Source: Myxococcales bacterium
Lineage (GTDB): Bacteria; Myxococcota_A; Polyangia; Polyangiales; Houyiibacteriaceae
Reading direction: 5' to 3'
Assembly (NCBI GenBank): GCA_029861865.1
Contig: JAOTYL010000007.1
Location: 1-64,000 of the forward strand
Length of the DNA stretch: 64,000 nucleotides
Shown: piece after piece, positions 24,195-33,200 of the stretch
Layout: each line of letters opens with the position of its first letter
Position numbering within the stretch: the stretch's first letter is position 1
The notes under the pieces: model-generated
What the model was told of the DNA's origin: nothing
Database searches by the model: none
The model's input: only the letters and a program-made list of their open reading frames with translations
Position numbers and translations under genes: made by a program

Positions 24195-25196
24195 CTATCT
24201 GCGACTCGCACAGAGCTCCAGCACCGCCTGATGCAGGACTACGTCCGGTGGGCGTTTGCTGCTTTTGAGGGCCATGTCGGTCTGAGAGATGATAGCGAAT
24301 GCTTGGCCCAAGGTGTGCGCGGTGAACTGCCGGGCGGAGGCGGTCAGATCGGCCGCCTTGAAGGGCGGGGCGCCGGCCCGCCTGGCAGCTTCCTCGGGGC
24401 GCAAGCCTTCGGATAGGGCCTCCCGCATGCGTGCTACGATGCGAAGCTGCCGAGCGACCATCGCGAGAAGACGTAAGGGTGGTTCCCGATCGGCGAGCAA
24501 CGACTGAGCGGCCGCCATGCCTTTGCGTCGGTCTTTGAGCCCAATCGCATCGACCAAGCTCCATATCGACTCGACGCGAATCCGCGTCACGCAGGTCATC
24601 ACGGCATCTGCATCGATGCGTTGACCAGGTCCTACGAACAACGACAGTCTTTCAGTTGCATCGTCGATTGCAGCGAGATCATTGCCAACTGCGTCGAGAA
24701 GCGTCTCGATCGCCTGGGGAGCGATGTTGTGACCGCGCGTGGTGGCTTCCCCACGAACGAATGCGCGAAGCTCACGCCCACGGAGCGGCTTAGCGTCGAT
24801 CAGCCAGCCTCCCTTCTTAGCAATTTTCGCGAGCTTGCCCCGGCCGTCGAGCTTGTCCGCCGTCAGGACGAGGGTCGTCAGATCATTGGGGTCGCCCAGA
24901 TACTCGGCGAGGCTCGACTGTTCGGTAGGCGTCATCGCATCGACGTGACGCACGAGCACGAATCGCTTGTCCGCCATCATGGGCAGCGTCCGCGCCGCCG
25001 AGATCACGGTCGCCGCCTCGAGGCCCTTTCCGTCAAACAGGTCAACATTGAAGCCAGCAGTGCCGGTTTGATCGACGGCCCGGCGTACCGCGTCGACCGC
25101 GCGCTCGACGAGAAGGCGTTCGGCCCCGACGAGGAGATAGATGGGCTCGAGAGAGCCCTTCGCGGCCCTCTTGGTGACTTCATGGATGCTCGGCAC
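24195..25196 (-). CDS. holA: DNA polymerase III delta subunit
   Basis: A 333-residue clamp-loader subunit. The N-terminus EPIYLLVGAERLLVERAVDA, the segment KRFVLVRHVDAMTPTEQSSL and the late RLLAMVARQLRIVARMREAL match HolA; as expected for delta there is no Walker A lysine motif. It opens the beta clamp during loading. It starts 3 nt after the stop of the upstream secreted-protein gene, so the two are probably co-transcribed. Pairing with rpsT is common in proteobacteria. Confidence 0.92.
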   Translation of the reverse strand: MPSIHEVTKRAAKGSLEPIYLLVGAERLLVERAVDAVRRAVDQTGTAGFNVDLFDGKGLEAATVISAARTLPMMADKRFVLVRHVDAMTPTEQSSLAEYLGDPNDLTTLVLTADKLDGRGKLAKIAKKGGWLIDAKPLRGRELRAFVRGEATTRGHNIAPQAIETLLDAVGNDLAAIDDATERLSLFVGPGQRIDADAVMTCVTRIRVESIWSLVDAIGLKDRRKGMAAAQSLLADREPPLRLLAMVARQLRIVARMREALSEGLRPEEAARRAGAPPFKAADLTASARQFTAHTLGQAFAIISQTDMALKSSKRPPDVVLHQAVLELCASRR

Positions 25197-25199
25197 GTG

Positions 25200-25736
25200 C
25201 TAGCGGGTTTCGTCGTCCGTAAAGGTGACTTCGCCGCTGTGTTGTACCGCGTCCCCGAGAATTTGAAAGCGATAACGCCCCACCTCTTGCCGGCGGACCG
25301 TGACGACCATTTCCAGGCGGCGGTTCGGCTCGAACTGGGGTCGCTTGAGACGTAGCTTGTGGACGATGGTCCGTTGATTGCTGTCGCTGACGAAAACCGT
25401 CATCGCCGGGGCGATGAACTTCCGCTCGGCGGTTTGGATGTCGTAGAACAGCACCTCGAACTCCGAGTCCCGAACCGGGGCGTTGAAAGATGCGACCAGG
25501 CTCGCCCTCCACTGCCGGTCCTCGATCTCCATGTCCGCGGTCTCGCGCAGTCGCGTAGCCTTGTGCTGACGCGCAAATCGAAGGACGCCCGCTTCGGAAA
25601 GCGATCGCGGAATTCCCTTTTGGGTGAGATAGATCTTCGCCTTCAGCCCTGGTGCCGCATCGGCTCCGTCCCATGGGGCTAATACGCAGATGATCGCTGC
25701 CGTCGAAGCAGCAAGAAAGGCGGTCCGTAGATTCAA
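25200..25736 (-). CDS. Secreted protein of unknown function
   Basis: A 178-residue protein. I place the start at TTG 25736 because AGGAG lies 6 nt upstream and it begins directly with a signal peptide (MNLRTAFLAASTAAIICVL, predicted cut near GADA-A). The mature part is rich in beta-strand pattern with alternating charged and hydrophobic residues (EFEVLFYDIQTAERKFIAP, LEMVVTVRRQEVGRYRFQIL), resembling a small periplasmic beta-sandwich. No family recognised. It is 3 nt upstream of holA, where some bacteria have lptE, but I see no LptE features. Confidence 0.6.
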   Translation of the reverse strand: MNLRTAFLAASTAAIICVLAPWDGADAAPGLKAKIYLTQKGIPRSLSEAGVLRFARQHKATRLRETADMEIEDRQWRASLVASFNAPVRDSEFEVLFYDIQTAERKFIAPAMTVFVSDSNQRTIVHKLRLKRPQFEPNRRLEMVVTVRRQEVGRYRFQILGDAVQHSGEVTFTDDETR

Positions 25737-25915
25737 GGCTTGCTCCTGGATGAGTCCCAGGATCAGGCTAACAACTGGAATTATGCAGTGACAGGGTGAC
25801 GGGGTGAGATGATGTAGGGCGGTCGACGATCCGCCCCAAAAATCAAGGTCGAAAAGTTGTCGAGGGAGGCGCGGCCCGCTAACTCCGAGCAAGTAAGCAG
25901 GGGGCACGGCGTTCG

Positions 25916-28327
25916 ATGACGACAGTCGGCGGGGGAGTCAGAGGGCTGGTCGCGCGAGCACAGCGGGAGGCGCAGCGACGCGCGCAAAGCCCGTCGACGG
26001 CATACCTCCTTTTAGTGATGCTTCGGGCCGGGGGATCTGTGGGTACGCTCCTCTCAGGGCTGGGTGTTCGGGAGGGCGACCTGTTGAGCACGATCCGGAC
26101 CGTCGACTCGGAGCCGATCAGTGTGCTCGAGCGCGCGGTCGAGCGCGCGTATCGAATTGCCAAGGCTATGGGCGCAGAGCGGGTCTTGCCCGCGCACCTT
26201 CTGTACGCAATCGTTCGAGATACGCGCAGTGCCGCCCATCGGAGCCTCGAACAGATCGGAGCTAGCCCAAAGCAGGTTCAAGAAGCGGTGAGAGGCCTGC
26301 TTGCGCCCGATGATGCACGCGCCGAACGAGCATCGACCTACATCCGCCCGGCGGCCCCGCCCGCAGATGGGGCCGACCGGCCTGCGCGCCCTTCCGCACG
26401 CCGCAACGCCGAAGCGGCTCCATTGATCGAGCTTCGCGTCGAGAAATCCGAGCCACCGATCGAGTCCCCAACGGCCGAGGAGATCGCCCCCGAGGAAGAC
26501 CTCATCGTTCCGTCTTCATCTCCCTTTGCACTAGATGCCGGAGCGTACCCGATGCTCTGCAAGCTCGGTCGTAATCTGACAGAGATGGCCTCGCTCGGCG
26601 AGATCGACGAGGTCATCGGTAGGGACGCCGAGATCGAACGATTGCTCGATGTTTTGGCCAGACGTCGTTCGAACAACCCCCTATTGGTCGGGCCGCCCGG
26701 CGTTGGGAAGACCGCCATCGTCGAAGGGCTCGCACGCAAGGTCGCTCGTGGCGGCGAAGGTGTCCGGGGACTCGAAAAGACGATCCTCGTAGAGCTCTCA
26801 GCCGGTGCACTGGTTTCTGGAACGGGTGTCCGGGGGGCACTTTCCGAGCGAATGCGTCGACTGCAATTCGAAGTGAAGCGTGCCAAAGGTCGAATCGTGT
26901 TGTTCATCGATGAAGTCCATGCACTTTTCACCGGTGGCGACGCCCCAGACGACTTGGCGCACGAGCTCAAGGCATCGCTTGCACGCGGCGAGCTCCCCTG
27001 CATCGGCGCGACGACCGATGTCGAGTATCGCAAGTATGTCGAACGGGATGCAGCGCTTGCTCGCCGCTTCTCGCCGATTCACGTGGCCGAGCCTTCGGCC
27101 GACGATGCGATCGAGATTCTTCGGGGGATCGCTCCGCGCTATGAGGTTCATCACGAGATCGCCTACGCACCTGACGCCGTCGATTCCGCCGTTGAGCTTT
27201 CTGTGCGTTACGTCCCGGAGCAGAGCTTGCCGGACAAGGCGATCGGACTACTCGACCTCGCTGGCGCCCGGATCCGTCGACGCGGTGGGGCCATCGTCGA
27301 TCGGGAAGCCGTCGCTCAAGTGGTTGCGGAAAAGATTCGCGTTCCGGTCGAGCGACTTCTCGTGACCGACGCGCAAAAGCTGCTCGAGCTCGAACGACAT
27401 CTGGCGGAACATGTCGTGGGACACCCGGGCGTCATGACCCGCGTCGCAGACGCGCTCCGCAAAGGCGCAGCAGGATTTCACGGTGACCGTCCGTTGGCGA
27501 CCTTTCTGTTCATGGGCCAAACAGGCGTCGGAAAGACCGAAACGGCCCGTGCCCTCAACGAGCTGTTCTTCACCGGCTGTCCAATGACCCGGGTCGACAT
27601 GAGCGAGCTCAGCGAATCGCATGCGGTCGCCAAGCTCGTGGGCGCTCCCCCTGGATATGTTGGGCACGATGCCGGCGGTCAGCTGACGGAAGCCATCCGG
27701 CACCGACCGTACCAACTCGTCTTGCTCGACGAGATCGAAAAAGCCCACATGGACGTGCTCCAGGCGCTGTTGCCGCTGCTCGAGGACGGACGATTGACTG
27801 ACGGCAAGGGTAGAACCGTCGATTGCACGCACACGATCATCGTCATGACCTCGAACCTCGGAGCGAAAGCCGCGGCCGGCAATGCAGGCTCGATCGGTTT
27901 CCGAGCCGCTTCGACGCAGACGGATGACGGGGCTTCAGCCGCGCTCGAGGCAGCGCGGCGCGCGCTTCCACCCGAGCTTTGGAACCGAATCGACGAGCCT
28001 CTGTTCTTCGGTCCTCTCAGCCGAGATGAGGTCGCCGAGATCGCTCGGCGACTGGTCGCCGGGGTGACGCGTCAGCTCAGCGAACGACAACGCGTTCATC
28101 TGCGCGTCGATGCGACGGCGATCGACGCCTTGCTTGCTTTGGGCGGTTACGACGCCGACCTCGGGGCGCGACCCATGCGGCGTGCGATCGGGCGCTTCGT
28201 CGAGGCGCCGCTTGCAGCCGCGATTCTTGCGGGTGACTTCGAACCAGGTGATCGCATCGTGGCGGTCGGCGACGCCAACACGATTCGCTTCGAGCCCGCA
28301 GAGGGGTCCGTCGAAGCCGCCGAGTGA
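25916..28327 (+). CDS. ClpA/ClpC-type AAA+ unfoldase
   Basis: An 803-residue Hsp100 protein. An N-terminal Clp-N-like helical domain (residues 1-145) is followed by a proline-rich variable linker and two AAA+ modules. Walker A1 is GPPGVGKTAIVEGLARK near residue 260 with FIDEVHALF as Walker B; Walker A2 is GQTGVGKTETARALNELFF near 533 with LVLLDEIEKAH. A SIGF tripeptide loop near residue 658, just after MTSNLGAKA, is in the place where ClpA and ClpC carry the IGL/IGF loop that docks on ClpP. There is no long coiled-coil middle domain, so ClpA is closer than ClpB. No clpS is adjacent. It converges on the Rossmann gene with a 5-bp gap. Confidence 0.88.
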   Translation: MTTVGGGVRGLVARAQREAQRRAQSPSTAYLLLVMLRAGGSVGTLLSGLGVREGDLLSTIRTVDSEPISVLERAVERAYRIAKAMGAERVLPAHLLYAIVRDTRSAAHRSLEQIGASPKQVQEAVRGLLAPDDARAERASTYIRPAAPPADGADRPARPSARRNAEAAPLIELRVEKSEPPIESPTAEEIAPEEDLIVPSSSPFALDAGAYPMLCKLGRNLTEMASLGEIDEVIGRDAEIERLLDVLARRRSNNPLLVGPPGVGKTAIVEGLARKVARGGEGVRGLEKTILVELSAGALVSGTGVRGALSERMRRLQFEVKRAKGRIVLFIDEVHALFTGGDAPDDLAHELKASLARGELPCIGATTDVEYRKYVERDAALARRFSPIHVAEPSADDAIEILRGIAPRYEVHHEIAYAPDAVDSAVELSVRYVPEQSLPDKAIGLLDLAGARIRRRGGAIVDREAVAQVVAEKIRVPVERLLVTDAQKLLELERHLAEHVVGHPGVMTRVADALRKGAAGFHGDRPLATFLFMGQTGVGKTETARALNELFFTGCPMTRVDMSELSESHAVAKLVGAPPGYVGHDAGGQLTEAIRHRPYQLVLLDEIEKAHMDVLQALLPLLEDGRLTDGKGRTVDCTHTIIVMTSNLGAKAAAGNAGSIGFRAASTQTDDGASAALEAARRALPPELWNRIDEPLFFGPLSRDEVAEIARRLVAGVTRQLSERQRVHLRVDATAIDALLALGGYDADLGARPMRRAIGRFVEAPLAAAILAGDFEPGDRIVAVGDANTIRFEPAEGSVEAAE

Positions 28328-28332
28328 CTTGC

Positions 28333-29133
28333 TCAGCGCCGCTTGGCAATGCGCCGGATTTCGTCGGCTCGTTGGCGGGGCAGCCCCAGAGCTTCGGCGT
28401 TCTGCAATATGACCGGGAGCACGGCGTCGTAGGCAGATAGCGCGCCGCGGCCGACGCGGCGAAGAGCTTTGCGGTGGCGGTCGACCGTGGACGAATCGCC
28501 ACGTGCGACGGGACCCGTGAGGGAATCGGGGACGCCAACGCTCTGGACGTTCTCTCCGACGCTCTCCAGCAGACCGCCGATCGACCGCTCCGCGTCGCGT
28601 TTTGCTACCCCGAGCCCTTCGAGGAGATGCACCGCGACGAACGCCAAGGCAGCTGCCCCGTTGGCCACCAGCGCGGCGGCGGCATGGTAGACTGGATTTG
28701 CGGTTTGGGCGGTGATGACCCGGGCCCCACAGGCCTTGCCGATGCGACGGCTCACCGCGACGGCTTGTGAAGAGCCATGCGCGACGAAGGTCTTCCCCTT
28801 GAGACTCGGGTAGCGCCGCTTGCTCGGAAACGAAACCAACGGATGCATGACCCCGACGTTCGCTCCCTGGGCCGCACACGCGTCGAGCTCATCGACATTC
28901 CGTGCACCCGCGCAATGAAGCACCGTCGTTCGGGGTTTCAGCTCGGTTGCGATCCGTTCAGCCACCGGTTCGATCGCATCATCAGAGACGGCCAGAATCA
29001 CTACGTTCGCATCACGGAGTGCAGAAAGATTGGGCTTGCGCCCCATCGCCGTGACGTCGTGTGTTCCATCGTCTTTCAAGGATCGCCTCAAGGCGCTTCC
29101 CACGCGGCCTCGCCCGAGAATCGCGACCTTCAT
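28333..29133 (-). CDS. Rossmann-fold plus DUF2520 protein
   Basis: A 266-residue protein opening VAILGRGRVGSALRRSLKDD, a dinucleotide-binding GxGxxG loop, followed by VVILAVSDDAIEPVAERI. The second half (MHPLVSFPSKRRYPSLKGKT, YHAAAALVANGAAALAFVAV) matches the DUF2520 C-terminal domain of this group of NAD(P)-binding proteins, related in fold to ketopantoate and prephenate dehydrogenases. The substrate is unknown. ATG overlaps the nadD stop (ATGA), making it the last gene of the long operon. Confidence 0.8.
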   Translation of the reverse strand: MKVAILGRGRVGSALRRSLKDDGTHDVTAMGRKPNLSALRDANVVILAVSDDAIEPVAERIATELKPRTTVLHCAGARNVDELDACAAQGANVGVMHPLVSFPSKRRYPSLKGKTFVAHGSSQAVAVSRRIGKACGARVITAQTANPVYHAAAALVANGAAALAFVAVHLLEGLGVAKRDAERSIGGLLESVGENVQSVGVPDSLTGPVARGDSSTVDRHRKALRRVGRGALSAYDAVLPVILQNAEALGLPRQRADEIRRIAKRR

Positions 29134-29693
29134 AGAGCGTCCTGGTAGAGCCCTCGCTCGCGGATGTAGGCGATGACCGACGCGGGCACTAGTCCGAAGA
29201 CATCACCGGCGTTCGAGAGCTGGGTGCGGATATCGGTCGAATTGATGTCGGGGATCGAAATCGGACACCCCTCGGGGACGGGATATCCTTGGCGTCCGAT
29301 GACGAGCGGAGGAGCGGCTCGTGCGACTTCGTCCCAACGGTGCCAACGGTCTGTTGCGGGGAGCACATCTGCCCCAATCAGAAGCCGAAACGAGGCATCA
29401 GGGTGTTCCGATTCGAGTGCATCGATCGTTCGTAGCGTCCGGCTGACGCCGCCGAGGCGCTGCTCGATCGACAAAACCTCGACGGCGCGAAAAGGCGCAA
29501 AAGCCAGCTCACACATCGCGAAGCGTTCCTCGAACGAGGCCTGATGTTCCTTATCGAAAGCGTGGTTCCAGGTTGGGATGATCCAGACCTGATCGACGTC
29601 CGTCGCAGACAGCGCCCAAGCGACGGAAAGCACATGCCCCAAGTGAGGCGGATCGAAGCTACCGCCGTAGAGTGCCACGTGCTGGACGCTCAC
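29130..29693 (-). CDS. nadD: Nicotinate-nucleotide adenylyltransferase
   Basis: A 187-residue nucleotidyltransferase with ALYGGSFDPPHLGHVLSVAW (the HxGH loop) and the C-terminal DINSTDIRTQL, equivalent to the ISSTxxR motif. WIIPTWNHAFDKEH is a slightly altered form of the NadD substrate loop, usually PxxxPPHK. It adenylates nicotinate mononucleotide in NAD synthesis. The GTG at 29693 overlaps the upstream stop as GTGA; the open frame before it is inside the neighbouring gene. Confidence 0.88.
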   Translation of the reverse strand: MSVQHVALYGGSFDPPHLGHVLSVAWALSATDVDQVWIIPTWNHAFDKEHQASFEERFAMCELAFAPFRAVEVLSIEQRLGGVSRTLRTIDALESEHPDASFRLLIGADVLPATDRWHRWDEVARAAPPLVIGRQGYPVPEGCPISIPDINSTDIRTQLSNAGDVFGLVPASVIAYIRERGLYQDAL

Positions 29694-30283
29694 GGCGCCA
29701 CCTTCATCCTCGCGCCGCGTCCCTGAATCGGCTCGGTCCAAGAAACCTCTCCGGTCAGATCGATCGCGCGGAGAGTGATGCCGCCGCCTTCTGCTTCGTC
29801 GTCGAGAATTCCCAAGTAGCCGCCCTCGAGCGGTCCCGGGCTGAAGAAGCATCGGGGCCCGTAGCGCTTGAAGGCGAGCTCCTTGGCGTCGCCGTAGACG
29901 ACTACGTTCGAATTGACGACGTCTTCCTCGCCGATGCTCGACTTCTCTCGAACGAGCAGAATGATGCGATCGTCGAGCATCTCGATCGCGTTTGCTGGTG
30001 GCTGAGGAAGCACGCGCAGCCTTTCCAGGTACATCGCGCCGCGAAGCGAACGCACCACTTCGGTGATCTCGGCCGGGGCCCCGGTGGCCGCCACCTCGGC
30101 GACACGCTGCTCGAAGGTGAGCTCGCTTTGCCCGCGCCGTTGGGCGGTGATGAAATCGTGAATCGCCTCGTCGGCGCCGAGGTAGACGATGGTGTCGACC
30201 TCGAGCCCGGTGACGAGCTGACCCACTGCCTGCTCCAAGAGAGGCGAGCTCGATTCTGCGGGGCCGACGAAGCCAAATCTCAT
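29690..30283 (-). CDS. Conserved-looking hypothetical protein
   Basis: A 197-residue protein starting MRFGFVGPAESSSPLLEQAV and continuing VDTIVYLGADEAIHDFI. The alpha/beta opening recalls a calcineurin-like phosphoesterase sheet, but the metal-binding Asp-His and Gly-Asp motifs are absent, so no enzyme function is assigned. The C-terminal half (NVVVYGDAKELAFKRYGPRC, LEGGYLGILDDEAEGGGITL) looks like beta-rich repeats. It sits 3 nt after the second giant TPR gene and overlaps nadD by 4 bp, so it is certainly co-transcribed with them. Confidence 0.65.
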   Translation of the reverse strand: MRFGFVGPAESSSPLLEQAVGQLVTGLEVDTIVYLGADEAIHDFITAQRRGQSELTFEQRVAEVAATGAPAEITEVVRSLRGAMYLERLRVLPQPPANAIEMLDDRIILLVREKSSIGEEDVVNSNVVVYGDAKELAFKRYGPRCFFSPGPLEGGYLGILDDEAEGGGITLRAIDLTGEVSWTEPIQGRGARMKVAP

Positions 30284-30286
30284 GAG

Positions 30287-33200
30287 TTATCGATCTACAC
30301 CAGCTTGGGTCCGGGCTTCAAAATGTGCGTCGCTCAGGGCGAACCGGATGAGGCTCCAGACCTCCGGGGTCGCCCGGGCTGCCGCGAGACGGGGCCCCAG
30401 AGCGCTTGGCATTTCCCGCCCTGCGACCTTGAGCAGTGCGCTGATGGCGGATGGGACATCACCGGTCAGAGTCAACGCGACGCGGCTCCCAAGCTCCGCG
30501 ATCGCCATCGGAACCGACCGGGACGAAAAATCGGGGTCGCCGCGGATATCGAGCACGAGGCTCTCGACTTCGTCTCGATAACGGCGTGGCACTGCTCGCA
30601 CCAGCTTGCGCCGAAGCTCCTGGGCGTCGGGCAGGGCGAGCCTGGTGACGCGGCTTGCCTCGTGGGTGCCGAGAAGGGTCAGCAGCACCGCATCGAGCTC
30701 TTCCGCGCTCACGCGGAGCCCCGGCGCCAGATGGCTGCCGGCGACTTTCAGAGCCCTGGCAAACAAGAAGACCCGCTCCCGTCGTGTCGTGTGCTCTCCC
30801 AAGGTAGCCCCGAGGACCAGGGTAGGGGGGTCTCCCGAGATCGGCATGCAGGCCGTCGGTGATGCGTCGGTCAGCCGAATCTTGGGCTCGCTGATCCCGA
30901 GGCCTTCGGCGACCAGTCCCGCTCCCTCGACCAGCGCGCGCTGCTTTCCCGAAGCCTTCCGAAGCTTCCATGCTGCTGCGTCGAACGGAAGGACCTTGTC
31001 GAACGCCGGCTCACACAAGGCGAACAGCCGAAGCGCGGTCGGCGGCAGCGCCTTGGGTGCGACGATGCGATCCACCGCCGTCGATAGTGGAAGCTGCGGT
31101 TCGCCAAGCGCCTCCTCGTTCTCGGTCACGGCGCCGATAAAAAGAGACGCCGGATAGCCAAGCGCAATCGCGGCGCTTGCGGCGCACGATGCGGGCCCCG
31201 CGCCGTGACGCCGATTGAGCACTCGAACCAACGTGGTCCACAAAGCCTCGTCCTCGGGATGCTCGTCGATCGCTTCTCGCAGATCCGCGACCGCGCGGTT
31301 TAAGTGCATCGAAGCAGCCTGGCCCGCGCCCTGCCGGTCGTACTGATCGGCCAGAGCCAGAATTACGTCGACTTCGGTCGGCTGCTCGCTCCGTAGTTGC
31401 TCCAAGAAAAGCTCCGCGTGTCGGGGCTGCCCCGCCGATTCGATCGCGGCCGCAAGCCGTATTCGATAATCCCGATCTTGATCATCGTTGCTCGCTCGCC
31501 GCACCAATTCCTCGAGAACCCGAGCGGCCTCCTGAGCCTTTCCCTGCAAGCTCAAGACCGAGGCCAAGCGGTCTAGCGTCTCGAGGTGCGCCGGCGCCAG
31601 CTTGAGCACCTGCCGGAGTGCCGCTTCGGCACGAGGCAGATCTCGAAGGTGGGCATCGTAGATCTCGGCCAGCTGGGAGAAAGCCCAAACCTGTTCATCG
31701 ACCGACCGCTTCAACCGTGCGATCCGAATTAGCGCCTCGGCTGCGCCTTGCCAATCTCGTTGGCCTCGGTGCGTTTCGGTCAACTCGGCAAGCGCTCCGA
31801 AGTGGTTAGGGTCGAGCTCAAGACACTCGCGAAGGGATTCGATGACACCTGCGATGTCCCCCTTTTCGCGTCGTTGACCCGCCTGATCCAGCAAGAGCGC
31901 GACAAGCGTAGGCGTGTCAGCTTGCGCCTCGATTCGCGATTCGGTGAGCGCCTCTGCTTCCGCAAGACGGCCTTCACTCCGATAGAGCGACACCAGGCGG
32001 CGATACACGTCGAGGTAGGTGATGTCCTTTTCGGTTGCGGCCACATAGGCCTCCACCGCTCGCTCCGGGTCTTCGAGCTTCTCCTCGAAGATGCCGGCAG
32101 CGGCTCTCCAGAGCGATGCCGCGCGGCGACCGTCCTTCGCCCGTGTCGCGGCCTCCTGGTAGCGCGCCGCGGCTTCGTCCCATCTTCGAGCAGAATGCAG
32201 GAGCCATGCTTGTAGCTCGAGCGCCAAGGGGTGGTCCGCGGCCTCATCGAGGACCGCGAGCGCTCGTTCGGGCTCGCCCCGTTGCTCTAGGACGTGTGCG
32301 CGCTCCAGCACCAGTGCGCCGCGTTGGAGGTCGCTTGCGAGGTGTGCCTGGATCGCAGCGAGCGCTCGCGACGCCGTCTCGGAGTCCCCACGTGCGTATG
32401 CAGTGCCAAGAACCTGTCGTGCCAAACCCGGGTCCGGATCGATGTCGTCGTCGATCCCCCGGAGCAACCGGTCGACCTCCGACGGCAGGATGTCGGGGTC
32501 GGTTCGAAGCACCTCCACCATCAATCGATGCCTCGCAGCCCGCTCGGGGGCTTCTTCCGAAAGGCAGCCAAGAACGCGCCTCGTGCTCGACAAGATGCGC
32601 TCCCCGTCTTGCTCGCGGAGCGAGTCCCACTCGAGGATGCGAGCGGTCGGCAAGTGATCGGGGCGGGATTCGGCGATCGACTGCAGCGACAGGCGTGCTC
32701 CCTGCATGTCACCTCGCAATAGGCGATCGACCGCAGCCATGGCCCACAGGGCGCCGAGCTTATCGTCTTCGTCTTGGGCCTCGCGGGCACGTCGCATGGC
32801 CGAGTCCGCGAACCTCGCAAACTCGCCAGCCCTTAGCTCCGCCTCCTCGCATGAGACCAAGAGCGTTTCATCATCCGGCGCGTGGGAAAGAGCCTCTCGG
32901 AGCGCTTTGGCTGCCCGCGCCGGAAGGCCCGCACGTCCAAAGGCGACCGCCGCCCTCTCGAGATAGGGCACCGCCTCGAAATGGTCCGCCCCCAGAGCGA
33001 GGAGCTCGCCTGCGCTCTCCGAGCGTCTTCCCTTGGCTTCGACCAGGTACTCGAGGAGCAAGGGATCGGGGGCGCGCCTATCGAGCGCTGCTTCGGCATG
33101 CGCCAACCCCTCGGAATCGGTGCCGACCCAGATCGACGCGCGGAGCGCCGCCGTGGCTGCGCTGGACCCTGGTCGAGCCGCTTGCGCCGATGCTGCGCGC

